Shown here: positions 1 through 7,801 of the stretch, piece by piece
Layout of the letters: every line of letters begins with the position of its first letter
Position numbering within the stretch: position 1 is the stretch's first letter
Source of the DNA: an uncultured Shinella sp.
GTDB lineage: Bacteria > Pseudomonadota > Alphaproteobacteria > Rhizobiales > Rhizobiaceae
Direction: 5' to 3'
Assembly (NCBI RefSeq): GCF_946479415.1
Contig: NZ_CAMLFY010000072.1
Location: 1 to 22,255, forward strand
DNA length: 22,255 nt
Made by a program: the position numbers and the translations under genes
Notes under the pieces: generated by a model
Told to the model about the DNA's origin: nothing
The model's input: only the letters and a program-made list of their open reading frames with translations
Database searches by the model: none

Positions 1-54
1 TGTCTGATGACATTAAGAAAACCTCTGATGGGTTGCCGTCATTGGCATACCGCA

Positions 55-88
55 TTCGTCGCCCCGGCCAACGAGCCGGGGCGACGAA
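55..88 (-). terminator. Strong hairpin after the binding-protein gene
   Basis: A perfect 14-bp inverted repeat (55-68 pairing with 75-88) encloses a 6-base loop. It begins 10 bases downstream of the minus-strand stop codon at 98-100. There is no T-run after it on either strand, so it may be an mRNA-stabilising or processing hairpin between the binding-protein gene and downstream transporter genes rather than a full terminator. Confidence 0.5.
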
Positions 89-97
89 GGATGTCGT

Positions 98-1201
98 TTA
101 CTGCACGTTCGCGCCGACGACCTTGTCCCATTCCGCGGTGACGGCAGCCTTGTTGGCATCAACTTCCTCGAGCGTCGGGAAGTAGGCCTTTTCATAGGAT
201 GCTGCCGGCGGCAGAGCGTCGATCAGGTCCTGCGGAACCTTGCCGGCCTTGACCATGGCGTTGAAGCGGGTCGGGTGGCAATAGCCCTTCAGCCAGCCGA
301 GCTGACCTTCGTCGGAGTAGAGGTGCTCCATCCACAGCTTGGCGGCGTTCGGGTGCGGCGCGTAGGCCGAGATGCCCTGAACGTAAACGCCGGCGAGAAC
401 GCCCGAGGCGGGAACGACGACTTCGGTCGGCGGGTTGCCGTTCAGCGTCTTGGCCCAGCCGAGAGCGTTGTAGTCCCAGGCGATCACGATCGGGGTCGAG
501 CCCTGGGCGAGCGTGCCGGACTTGCCGATGACCGGAACGAAGTTGCCGGCCTTGTTCAGCTCTGCGAAGTAGGCGAGACCAGCTTCACCGGCTTCCTTGC
601 CAGCCTTTGCACCCTTGCCGAGACCGGCGGCGAGAACGCCGAGGATGGCCTGGTTGGAGGCGCGCGGGTCACCGGCGAGAGCGACCTGACCGGCATATTC
701 CGGCTTCAGGAGGTCAGCCCAGTCCTTCGGGGTGTTGGCAACGAGGTCCTTGTTCACCAGCAGCGACATGACGCCGTAGTAGTCGCCGTACCAGTAGCCT
801 TCGGCGTCCTTGACGGTATCCGGGATTTCGTCCCAGGTAGAGACCTTGTACGGCTGCAGCAGGCCTTCGGCCTTGGCCTGCGGGCCGAAGGCGAGACCGA
901 CGTCGATCACGTCGGGCGACTGCGGGCCCTTGTTGTCCTTGTTGGCCTTGATGGCTTCGATTTCGTCGGCCGAGCCGGCGTCCGGGTTCAGTTCGTTGAC
1001 CTGGATTTCCGGATACTTCGCCTTGAAGGAGGCAATGACGTCACCGTAACCGCACCAATCGTGCGGCAGCGCGATCGTCGTCAGCATGCCTTCTTTCTTG
1101 GCAGCTTCGATCAGCTCGGCGCTCGGCTCGGCGAAAGCGAGCGAAGGCAGCGCGATCGCGATCGCGGTGGAGAGCGAAAGCAGACGTTTCGTAGATGACA
1201 T
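98..1201 (-). CDS. ABC transporter periplasmic substrate-binding protein
   Basis: About 367 residues. The N-terminus is a clear Sec signal peptide: KR, then a hydrophobic stretch, then a cleavage site after Ala-Phe-Ala near residue 24. The mature part has the layout of the extracellular solute-binding proteins of the PotD/AfuA (spermidine, iron, phosphonate) group, with conserved-looking VIDVG, VNKDLV, DYNALGWAK and WMEHLYSDEGQ segments. Its role would be to capture a small solute in the periplasm for an ABC importer whose permease and ATPase genes are not in the window and probably lie downstream, left of base 1. An AAGGAG ribosome site precedes both a GTG at 1204 and an ATG at 1201; I took the ATG. 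It lies 100 bases downstream of the RpiR-type regulator on the same strand, so it probably belongs to that regulon. The ligand is not readable from sequence; an amine is a guess from context. Confidence 0.85.
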   Translation of the reverse strand: MSSTKRLLSLSTAIAIALPSLAFAEPSAELIEAAKKEGMLTTIALPHDWCGYGDVIASFKAKYPEIQVNELNPDAGSADEIEAIKANKDNKGPQSPDVIDVGLAFGPQAKAEGLLQPYKVSTWDEIPDTVKDAEGYWYGDYYGVMSLLVNKDLVANTPKDWADLLKPEYAGQVALAGDPRASNQAILGVLAAGLGKGAKAGKEAGEAGLAYFAELNKAGNFVPVIGKSGTLAQGSTPIVIAWDYNALGWAKTLNGNPPTEVVVPASGVLAGVYVQGISAYAPHPNAAKLWMEHLYSDEGQLGWLKGYCHPTRFNAMVKAGKVPQDLIDALPPAASYEKAYFPTLEEVDANKAAVTAEWDKVVGANVQ

Positions 1202-1304
1202 CACGGGTGTTCTCCTTTGGTGTGTCAGTCAACTTCGGCGAAGCTGATACTGCGGGCATATGAACGTTATGTGACAGTTTTGTTTCGGTTTTTTTGTCTG
1301 ACTG

Positions 1305-2204
1305 TCAGGACTTGCCGGGGACCTCCGGCCGGGGTTTGCGAAAAAGCCGGCTGGCCTCGAAGAGGCCCTCCAGCGTCTTCATTCGGTCGCTGGTTTCCTC
1401 CCAGCCCGAGCTCTGGACGGCTTCGATCAGCGCCTCGGCGATGAACAGCGTCACGACGGACGAGTCCCAGGCCGAAGGCGCCTCGATATGCACGCGAAAG
1501 ATTTTGGCAGCGGCCTTGGCGACGGGGGAGGCCCACTGGTCCGTGAACAGGATGATCTCGATGCCGCGCTCGCGGGCCACCCGGCCGAGCGTCTCCATCT
1601 CCTGCTCGTAGCGCCTGATATCGAAGATCACCAGCACGTCGCCGGCCTTCATGTTCAGCACGTAATGCGGCCAGGAACTGGGATTGGAGGCGATCTGGGT
1701 GACGTTCGGCCGGATGACCTGGAGATGGGTGAACAGATACTCGGCCAGCGCCTTCGTGATGCGGCCGCCGATGATGTAGATGCTGCGCTGGCGATCTGCG
1801 AGAAGGGCGGCCGCGCCGTCGAATTCGGCGGTTTCCACCTGCGAGAGCGTCTGGCGCAGGTTGGTCATGATCGCGTCGGCGAAGCGGTTGAGGATATGCG
1901 TGCCCGGCGCATTGGCGGCCCAGCGGTCATGTTTGCTGATCGGATTTGATAGCGTCGCTTCCAGCTCGTGATGCAGGCGGGCCTGAAAATCCGGGAAACC
2001 GCGGAAGCCGAGCTTCTGCACCATGCGCGCAACCGTCGGCGTCGACACGCCGGCGTTTTCCGCGACCGTCGTGATGCTGCCGAGGCCGGAGACGGGGTAA
2101 TTGTCGAGCAGTGATGCGGCAAGCTGCTTTTCTGCGCGTGTCAACGCGTCGAAATGCGCACCGATCACATCCGACACCGTCATGGATGCTTGGTTGAGCG
2201 TCAA
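1305..2204 (-). CDS. RpiR/MurR-family transcriptional regulator
   Basis: 299 residues, the normal length for the family. Residues about 15-90 form the helix-turn-helix domain (LTRAEKQLA start, then SITTVAENAGVSTPTVARMV, then KLGFRGFPDFQ). Residues about 125-265 form a SIS sugar/phosphosugar-binding domain beginning at the IYIIGGR strand. These regulators usually respond to a pathway metabolite bound by the SIS domain. The start is probably TTG at 2204: AGGGG lies 6 bases upstream of it, whereas the in-frame ATG at 2183 has no ribosome site. The gene is divergent from the amidohydrolase/permease/ligase operon and upstream of a transporter binding protein, so it probably controls both arms. Two matching 16-bp palindromic sites in the shared upstream region are the likely targets. 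The effector is unknown. Confidence 0.92.
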   Translation of the reverse strand: MTLNQASMTVSDVIGAHFDALTRAEKQLAASLLDNYPVSGLGSITTVAENAGVSTPTVARMVQKLGFRGFPDFQARLHHELEATLSNPISKHDRWAANAPGTHILNRFADAIMTNLRQTLSQVETAEFDGAAALLADRQRSIYIIGGRITKALAEYLFTHLQVIRPNVTQIASNPSSWPHYVLNMKAGDVLVIFDIRRYEQEMETLGRVARERGIEIILFTDQWASPVAKAAAKIFRVHIEAPSAWDSSVVTLFIAEALIEAVQSSGWEETSDRMKTLEGLFEASRLFRKPRPEVPGKS

Positions 2205-2218
2205 ATTGTTCCCCTGCG

Positions 2219-2241
2219 CCCCGGTCTTTGCCGGGGTTTTT
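2219..2241. other. GC hairpin with T-run in the rpiR leader
   Basis: CCCCGG (2219-2224) pairs with CCGGGG (2231-2236) across a 6-base loop and is followed on the plus strand by TTTTT. On the plus strand this reads as an intrinsic terminator facing the divergent operon. On the minus strand it sits at the very 5' end of the predicted regulator mRNA, only a few bases before the AGGGG ribosome site. Confidence 0.5.
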
Positions 2242-2245
2242 CAAG

Positions 2246-2274
2246 ATAAAACGCGCTGTCACAATTCGAGTCAA
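2246..2274 (-). promoter_or_regulatory. Predicted promoter of the RpiR-type regulator
   Basis: Read on the minus strand, TTGACT (2274-2269) and TTTTAT (2251-2246) are separated by exactly 17 bases, about 40 bases before the TTG start. This is a good sigma-70-like match, predicted from sequence only. Confidence 0.5.
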
Positions 2275-2283
2275 ATGTTTTTT

Positions 2284-2299
2284 TGAAGAGATTTTTTCA
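2284..2299. promoter_or_regulatory. Putative RpiR operator 1
   Basis: TGAAGAGATTTTTTCA is a 16-bp site with inverted ends (TGAA...TTCA). It matches operator 2 at 13 of 16 positions. It lies just upstream of the predicted -35 of the divergent regulator gene. A/T-rich dyads of the TGAA-N-TTCA kind are typical for RpiR regulators; assignment to this regulator is inference. Confidence 0.5.
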
Positions 2300-2307
2300 C
2301 AACCCCG

Positions 2308-2336
2308 TTGACACCGGCAAATCTGTGAAGAATTCT
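2308..2336 (+). promoter_or_regulatory. Predicted promoter of the amidohydrolase operon
   Basis: A perfect TTGACA (2308-2313) is followed after 17 bases by AATTCT (2331-2336), a poor -10. The -10 is covered by putative operator 2, which would suit repression. Confidence is limited by the weak -10. Confidence 0.4.
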
Positions 2337-2341
2337 TTTCA
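2326..2341. promoter_or_regulatory. Putative RpiR operator 2
   Basis: TGAAGAATTCTTTTCA is a 16-bp dyad with a perfect 10-bp palindromic core (2328-2337). It starts 42 bp after operator 1, which is four helical turns, and shares 13 of 16 bases with it. It overlaps the predicted -10 of the rightward operon. Confidence 0.55.
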
Positions 2342-2374
2342 TTAACGAAAAAAGCCGGTCGAGGGGATCAGGCT

Positions 2375-3133
2375 ATGGGAATTCTGACTGGAGAGGAGGG
2401 CGACCCCGTCGCCCTTGAAAACGCGTCTGCCCGCGGCCGGATCATTCTCGTCTGCGAGCATGCGTCACGCCTTCTGCCCAAATCGCTCGGCACACTCGGC
2501 CTCTCGCAGGAGGCGCTGGCCAGCCATATCGCCTGGGATCCCGGTGCGCTCGCCGTTGCCCGCCGCATGGCGAAAAGCCTTGATGCATCGCTGATTTTTC
2601 AGCGTTTTTCCCGCCTCGTCTATGATTGCAACCGCCCGCCGGAATCGCCGGCCGCCATGCCGGAAAAGAGCGAGGTCTTCGACGTGCCCGGCAATGCCGG
2701 GCTCGACCAGGCGGCACGCGATGCCCGCACCGAAGCGCTCTACCTGCCGTTTCGCGAGAAGCTCGCCGGGCTCGTGCAGAGCAGAATCACCGAGGGCAGG
2801 GCGCCGGTCATCGTGACCATGCACAGTTTCACGCCCGTCTATTTCGGCAAACCGCGCGACGTCGAGATCGGCATTCTGCACGATGCCGATACGCGCGTCG
2901 CCGATGGCATGCTGGCCGCCGCCCGGACGGCGGGCCTCTATACCGTTCGCCGCAACGAGCCTTACGGGCCGGAAGACGGTGTCACGCATACGCTTCGGGA
3001 ACATGGCCTTGCAAACGGCCTGCCCAATGTGATGATCGAGGTCAGAAACGACCTCATTCGAGACGAAGTCGGCCAGGGGGTCGTGGCCGACTATCTGGCG
3101 GGGCTGCTCAGCGAGAGCATTCCTGCCGCATAA
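2375..3133 (+). CDS. N-formylglutamate amidohydrolase family protein
   Basis: 252 residues. Family landmarks are all present: CEHAS at 27-31, HIAWDPGA at 51-58, SRLVYDCNRP at 79-88, TMHSFTP at 149-155 and IEVRND at 221-226. These supply the His, Glu and Asp residues of the zinc-dependent FGase/HutG-like fold. The textbook reaction is hydrolysis of N-formyl-L-glutamate in histidine catabolism, but no hut gene lies nearby. Here it leads an operon with a permease, a glutamine-synthetase-like ligase and two dehydrogenases. It is therefore more likely to hydrolyse an N- or gamma-glutamyl amide as the last step of that pathway (inference). ATG at 2375 has GAGGGG 8 bases upstream. The putative operator overlaps its promoter, implying substrate-controlled expression. 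Confidence 0.88.
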   Translation: MGILTGEEGDPVALENASARGRIILVCEHASRLLPKSLGTLGLSQEALASHIAWDPGALAVARRMAKSLDASLIFQRFSRLVYDCNRPPESPAAMPEKSEVFDVPGNAGLDQAARDARTEALYLPFREKLAGLVQSRITEGRAPVIVTMHSFTPVYFGKPRDVEIGILHDADTRVADGMLAAARTAGLYTVRRNEPYGPEDGVTHTLREHGLANGLPNVMIEVRNDLIRDEVGQGVVADYLAGLLSESIPAA

Positions 3134-3252
3134 TCAAGAAGAAGACCCGGGGAGCGGCATGGCCGCGGCGCATATCCCACGCATTTCGTGGGCCTCAGAC
3201 ACAGGCGGCCCCCGGCAATTCCGCCCGGGACCAGTCGATACAGGGGAAAAAC

Positions 3253-4836
3253 ATGTCAGACTATTCCGATAACGATAAACACGACGATATGCAGGTTCTG
3301 CATTCGATGGGTTATGCGCAGGAACTCGAGCGGCGCATGAGCCAGTTCTCGAACTTTGCCGTCTCCTTCTCGATCATTTGCATTCTCTCCGGCGGCATCA
3401 ACTCGCTGGCGCAGGCGACATCGGGCGCGGGGGGCGCCGCGATCGGCATTGGCTGGCCGGTCGGCTGCTTCATTTCGCTCGTCTTTGCCGTTGCGATGGC
3501 GCAGATCAGCTCTGCCTATCCGACGGCCGGCGGCCTCTATCACTGGGGCTCCATCCTCGGCAACCGCTTCACCGGCTGGCTGACCGCCTGGTTCAACCTG
3601 CTCGGCCTCGTGACCGTTCTCGGCGCCATCAATGTCGGCACCTATTACTTCTTCATGGGCTCGTTCGGCACGCCGTATTTCGGCATGGAAGATACGACGG
3701 TCACCCGGATCATCTTCCTGGCTGTCATCACCGGCGCCCAGGCGCTCGTGAACCACATGGGTATCGGCCTCACCGCCAAGCTCACGGACTTCTCGGGCTA
3801 CCTGATCTTCGTGACGTCGATCCTGCTGGCCATCGTGTGCCTTGCAGCCGCCGACAGCTACGACATCGGCCGCCTCTTCACCTTCTCGAACTTCTCCGGT
3901 GCTGCCGGCGGCAATGTCTGGCCGGAAAATTCGGGCACCTGGGTGTTCCTGCTCGGCCTGCTTCTGCCGATCTACACGATCACCGGCTATGACGCCTCGG
4001 CGCATACGTCGGAAGAAACCGTCAAGGCGGCGACCTCGGTTCCGCGCGGCATGGTCTCCTCCGTTCTGTGGTCGGCACTGTTCGGCTACATCATGCTGTG
4101 CTCCTTCGTTCTGATGATCCCCGGTTCGGTCACGAATGCCGACGGTACGACGACGGATGGCATGGCAGCCGCTGCCGCGCAGGGCTGGAACGTCTTCTTC
4201 TGGGCGATGGACACGCAGGTGAACCCGGCGCTCAAGGACGTGCTCTATTTCCTCATCCTGATCGCCCAGTGGCTGTGCGGTCTTGCCACGGTCACCTCGG
4301 TTTCGCGCATGATCTTCGCCTTCTCGCGTGACGGCGGCCTGCCGTTCTCGCGCGGCCTGTCGAAGGTCAGCCCGAACTATCGCACGCCGGTCGCCGCCAT
4401 CTGGACGGGCTCGATCCTCTCGGTCCTGTTCGTCTGGGGTTCGTCGCTCGTCTCCATCGGCGAAACGCCGGTTTATACCGTCGTCGTCTCGTGCACGGTC
4501 ATCTTCCTGTTCTTCTCCTTCGCGATCCCGATCGCGCTCGGCCTCTTCGCCTGGGGCACCTCGAAATGGGACAAGATGGGTCCGTGGAACCTTGGCGAGG
4601 GCGTCTTCAAGCTGTTCGCGATCCTGTCGATCATCGCCATGGCGCTGATCTTCATCCTCGGCATCCAGCCGCCGAACGACTGGGCGCTCTACATCACCGT
4701 CGGCTTCCTGGTGCTGACGGCGGTCATCTGGTTCGGCTTTGAAAGCCGTCGCTTCAAAGGCCCGCCGATCGGCGACGAAGTCGTGCGCCGCAAGGCCGAG
4801 ATCGCCGCCGCCGAAAAGGCTGTCGGTCAGGTCTGA
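3253..4836 (+). CDS. APC-superfamily amino acid/amine permease
   Basis: 527 residues from ATG 3253, which has AGGGG 6 bases upstream. The reading frame is open far upstream, but that part is out-of-frame amidohydrolase sequence. The protein has about 12 hydrophobic helices and the hallmarks of the amino acid/choline (ACT) group of the APC superfamily: a charged N-terminus ending QELERRMSQFSNFAVSFS, the first helix ILSGGINSL, the SSAYPTAGGLYHW segment, GYDASAHTSEET in the middle, and SRMIFAFSRDGGLPFS near residue 360. Members move amino acids, GABA or amines across the inner membrane by proton or ion coupling. Placed between the amidohydrolase and the gamma-glutamyl ligase, it is likely the uptake system for the pathway substrate. 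The exact substrate cannot be read from sequence. Confidence 0.9.
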   Translation: MSDYSDNDKHDDMQVLHSMGYAQELERRMSQFSNFAVSFSIICILSGGINSLAQATSGAGGAAIGIGWPVGCFISLVFAVAMAQISSAYPTAGGLYHWGSILGNRFTGWLTAWFNLLGLVTVLGAINVGTYYFFMGSFGTPYFGMEDTTVTRIIFLAVITGAQALVNHMGIGLTAKLTDFSGYLIFVTSILLAIVCLAAADSYDIGRLFTFSNFSGAAGGNVWPENSGTWVFLLGLLLPIYTITGYDASAHTSEETVKAATSVPRGMVSSVLWSALFGYIMLCSFVLMIPGSVTNADGTTTDGMAAAAAQGWNVFFWAMDTQVNPALKDVLYFLILIAQWLCGLATVTSVSRMIFAFSRDGGLPFSRGLSKVSPNYRTPVAAIWTGSILSVLFVWGSSLVSIGETPVYTVVVSCTVIFLFFSFAIPIALGLFAWGTSKWDKMGPWNLGEGVFKLFAILSIIAMALIFILGIQPPNDWALYITVGFLVLTAVIWFGFESRRFKGPPIGDEVVRRKAEIAAAEKAVGQV

Positions 4837-4851
4837 TCCTCTTGAATAGCG

Positions 4852-4878
4852 CGGGGGCCGCGCCTGCGGCCCCCGTTT
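4852..4878 (+). terminator. Hairpin between permease and ligase genes
   Basis: A perfect 10-bp GC-rich stem (4852-4861 with 4866-4875) with a 4-base loop is followed by TTT, starting 16 bases after the permease stop. It would end or attenuate transcription, leaving less message for the downstream enzymes unless these have their own promoter. Confidence 0.6.
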
Positions 4879-4931
4879 CCATTTCCGAACGATGCACGGA
4901 TATGCCGGGCACATTGCTGGGACCAAAGACC

Positions 4932-6302
4932 ATGAGCATGACTTACACATTCGATGATCTGAAGAAGGATGTTGCCGAGGGCCGCATCGACACCGTTCTC
5001 GCCTGCCTCGTCGACATGCAGGGTCGTCTCATGGGCAAGCGTTTCCAGGCGGAATATTTCGTCGAAAGCGCTTATGAAGAAACCCATAGCTGCAACTATC
5101 TGCTCGCCACCGACATGGAGATGGAGACCGTCTCCGGCTACAAGTCGACGAGCTGGGCCGCCGGTTATGGCGACTATACGATGAAGCCGGACCTCGCCAC
5201 GCTGCGCAAGCTTCCCTGGCTCGAAGGCACCGCGCTCGTGCTCTGCGACGTGCTCGACCACCACACCCATGAGGAAGTGCCGCATTCGCCGCGCGCCATC
5301 CTCAAGAAGCAGGTCAAACGCCTGGAGGCCATGGGCCTCAAGGCCTTCATGGCCAGCGAACTGGAATTCTTCCTTTTCGACCAGTCCTTCGATGATGCCC
5401 GCGAAAGCGGCTACCGCGACCTGCGTCTCGCCTCGGGCTATAACGAGGATTACCACATCTTCCAGACCACCAAGGAAGAGGACGTGATGCGCGCGCTGCG
5501 CAACGGCCTGCAGGGCGCCTGCATCCCCGTCGAAAACTCCAAGGGCGAGGCCTCGGCCGGCCAGGAGGAGATCAACGTGCGTTATGCCGAGGCCCTCACG
5601 ATGGCCGACCGGCACTCGATCATCAAGAACGCCACCAAGGAAATCGCCTGGCAGCGCGGCAAGTCCGTGACCTTCCTCGCCAAGTGGAACTATTCCGCCG
5701 CCGGCTCCTCCTCGCATATCCACCAGTCGCTCTGGACGCTGGATGGCAAGGAAGCGAAGTTCTTCGACAAGGGCGCCAAATACGGCATGTCCGACCTGAT
5801 GCGGAACTATGTCGCCGGCCTGCTCGCCCATGCCAGCGAGATCACCTATTTCCTCGCGCCCTACATCAACTCCTACAAGCGCTTCGTCGCCGGCACCTTC
5901 GCGCCGACCAAGGCCGTGTGGAGCAAGGACAACCGCACCGCAGGCTATCGCCTGTGCGGCGAGGGCACCAAGGGCATCCGTATCGAGTGCCGCGTCGGCG
6001 GCTCGGATCTCAACCCCTATCTCGCAATGGCGGCACTGATCGCGGCCGGCATTGCCGGTATCGAGGAAAAGCTGGAGCTTGAAGCGCCCTTCGTCGGAGA
6101 CGCCTATGGCGGCAAGGACATCCGCGAGATCCCGAAGACGTTGCGCGGCGCTTCCGCGGCACTGAAGGACTCCAAGATGCTGCGCGAAGCCTTCGGCGAC
6201 GACGTCGTGGACCACTATGTCCGCGCTGCCGAATGGGAGCAGGAAGAGTACGATCGTCGCATCACCGACTGGGAGGTGGCGCGCGGCTTCGAGAGAGCGT
6301 AA
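4932..6302 (+). CDS. Glutamine synthetase-like gamma-glutamyl ligase
   Basis: 456 residues from ATG 4932; an upstream in-frame extension to 4842 has no ribosome site and crosses the hairpin. It belongs to the glutamine synthetase superfamily of ATP-dependent gamma-glutamyl-amide ligases (PuuA/IpuC/GlnA4 type). Visible sites: VDMQGRLMGKR (28-37), metal-binding ELEFFLF (143-149), QEEINVRY (211-218), GSSSHIHQS (258-266) with the metal-site His, and NRTAGYR (334-340), RIECR (350-354) and DLNPY (359-363) near the nucleotide/glutamate site. Canonical GlnA has NGSGMH and lacks this NRTAGYRLCGEGTKG loop, so ammonia assimilation is unlikely. Expected reaction: glutamate + ATP + amine gives a gamma-glutamyl amide. 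The neighbouring alcohol and aldehyde dehydrogenases suggest an amino-alcohol substrate (inference). Confidence 0.9.
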   Translation: MSMTYTFDDLKKDVAEGRIDTVLACLVDMQGRLMGKRFQAEYFVESAYEETHSCNYLLATDMEMETVSGYKSTSWAAGYGDYTMKPDLATLRKLPWLEGTALVLCDVLDHHTHEEVPHSPRAILKKQVKRLEAMGLKAFMASELEFFLFDQSFDDARESGYRDLRLASGYNEDYHIFQTTKEEDVMRALRNGLQGACIPVENSKGEASAGQEEINVRYAEALTMADRHSIIKNATKEIAWQRGKSVTFLAKWNYSAAGSSSHIHQSLWTLDGKEAKFFDKGAKYGMSDLMRNYVAGLLAHASEITYFLAPYINSYKRFVAGTFAPTKAVWSKDNRTAGYRLCGEGTKGIRIECRVGGSDLNPYLAMAALIAAGIAGIEEKLELEAPFVGDAYGGKDIREIPKTLRGASAALKDSKMLREAFGDDVVDHYVRAAEWEQEEYDRRITDWEVARGFERA

Positions 6303-6421
6303 GGCTCAAGCCAGTCAAGGTCGAACCGGCCCCGGCGCATAACCCTCCAGGGATATTTGCCGCGTGGCTGGATCGGCTATTGTCCGGCGCGAAAATTCAT
6401 ATCGGAAACAGGAAGTCGATC

Positions 6422-7801
6422 ATGACTGTGATCAAATGCATATCCCCCGTGGATGGCTCGGTTTATGCCGAGCGTGAGGCGATGCCGCTGGCGGCCGCTC
6501 AGGACGCCGTGGCTCGCGCCAAGAAGGCGCAGAAGGCCTGGGCCAAGCGTCCGCTGGAAGACCGTATCCAGCTCGTGCTGAAGGGTGTTGCCCGCGTCAA
6601 CGAGATGGCCGACGAGATCGTGCCGGAAATCGCCTGGCAGATGGGCCGTCCGGTCCGTTACGGCGGTGAATTCAAGGGCTTCAACGAGCGCTCCAACTAT
6701 GTCGCCGAGATCGCCGGCTCGTCGCTGGCGCCGATCGTCATCGAAAACAGCGAACGCTTCGAGCGCCGCATCGAGCGCGAAGCCCATGGCGTTGTCTTCG
6801 TCATCGCGCCGTGGAACTACCCCTATATGACGGCGATCAACACGATTGCGCCTGCGCTGATGGCCGGCAATGTCGTGATCATCAAGCATGCCGCCCAGAC
6901 GCTGCTCGTCGGCGAGCGCCTCGTGCGCGCCTTCAACGAGGCCGGCGTGCCGGAAGATGTCTTCCAGAACGTCTTCCTCGACCATGACACGACCTCGGCG
7001 CTGATCGCAGGCAACGCCTTCGATTTCGTCAACTTCACCGGTTCCGTCGAAGGCGGCCGCGCCATCGAGCGCGCCGCTGCCGGCACTTTCACGCCGATTG
7101 GCCTCGAACTGGGCGGCAAGGATCCGGGCTACGTCATGGAAGACGCCGACCTCGATGCGGCCGTCGATACGCTGATGGATGGCGCGACCTTCAATTCCGG
7201 TCAGTGCTGCTGCGGTATCGAGCGCATCTACGTCAACGAGAACCTCTACGACGAATTCGTCGAGAAGTCGGTCGCCTGGGTCTCCAACTACAAGCTCGGC
7301 AACCCGCTCGATCCGGAAACGTCGCTCGGCCCGATGGCACACAAGCGCTTTGCCGCGACGGTTCGCGCGCAGATCGCCGATGCCGTCTCGAAGGGCGCCA
7401 AGGCGCTGGTCGATCCCAAGCTGTTCCCGGCCGATGACGGCGGCGCCTATGTCGCCCCGCAGATCCTCGTCGATGTCGATCACTCCATGGAATTCATGAA
7501 GGAAGAGACCTTTGGCCCGGCTGTCGGCATCATGAAGGTGAAGAACGACGCCGAAGCGCTCGCGCTTATGAACGATTGCAAATACGGCCTCACGGTCTCG
7601 CTGTGGACGAAGGACAGCGACCGCGCCGCCACCATCGCCCGTGATCTGGAGACCGGCACCGTGTTCCAGAACCGCGCCGACTATCTCGACCCGGCACTCT
7701 GCTGGACCGGCGTCAAGGAAACGGGCCGCGGCGGCTCGCTCTCCGTCATCGGCTTCCACAATCTCACCCGTCCGAAATCCTACCACTTCAGGAAAGCATA
7801 A
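6422..7801 (+). CDS. NAD(P)-dependent aldehyde dehydrogenase
   Basis: 459 residues from ATG 6422, with AGGAAG 6 bases upstream; the open frame further left is not coding. Aldehyde dehydrogenase superfamily motifs are complete: APWNYPY at 129-135, FTGSVEGG at 205-212 (dinucleotide binding), LELGGKDP at 228-235 with general base Glu229, and GQCCCG at 260-265 where Cys263 is the expected nucleophile, in an unusual run of three cysteines. The length is closer to the shorter semialdehyde dehydrogenases than to the roughly 495-residue PuuC. It probably oxidises a gamma-glutamylated amino-aldehyde made by the alcohol dehydrogenase encoded immediately downstream. The stop and the next start overlap by one base (TAATG at 7799-7803), so the two dehydrogenases are co-translated. 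Confidence 0.92.
   Translation: MTVIKCISPVDGSVYAEREAMPLAAAQDAVARAKKAQKAWAKRPLEDRIQLVLKGVARVNEMADEIVPEIAWQMGRPVRYGGEFKGFNERSNYVAEIAGSSLAPIVIENSERFERRIEREAHGVVFVIAPWNYPYMTAINTIAPALMAGNVVIIKHAAQTLLVGERLVRAFNEAGVPEDVFQNVFLDHDTTSALIAGNAFDFVNFTGSVEGGRAIERAAAGTFTPIGLELGGKDPGYVMEDADLDAAVDTLMDGATFNSGQCCCGIERIYVNENLYDEFVEKSVAWVSNYKLGNPLDPETSLGPMAHKRFAATVRAQIADAVSKGAKALVDPKLFPADDGGAYVAPQILVDVDHSMEFMKEETFGPAVGIMKVKNDAEALALMNDCKYGLTVSLWTKDSDRAATIARDLETGTVFQNRADYLDPALCWTGVKETGRGGSLSVIGFHNLTRPKSYHFRKA

Noticed and set aside
1299..1309. CTGAC-T-GTCAG palindrome at the end of the regulator gene as a Pho box or operator
   Set aside because: A single short dyad overlapping the stop codon, with no 11-bp repeat and no match to the two TGAA-type sites.
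2626..3252. N-terminal extension of the permease frame over the amidohydrolase gene
   Set aside because: It lies out of frame within a good gene, is Arg-rich without hydrophobic helices, and ATG 3253 has a clear ribosome site and a family-like N-terminus.
3256..4950. 564-codon open frame antisense to the permease gene
   Set aside because: It is rich in Arg/Asp/Glu/Gly, has no recognisable domain or ribosome site, and mirrors the high-GC codon pattern of the real permease. It is a shadow frame.
4827..6215. 462-codon open frame antisense to the gamma-glutamyl ligase
   Set aside because: The plus-strand ligase has complete motifs; the antisense frame has none and begins and ends at arbitrary points.
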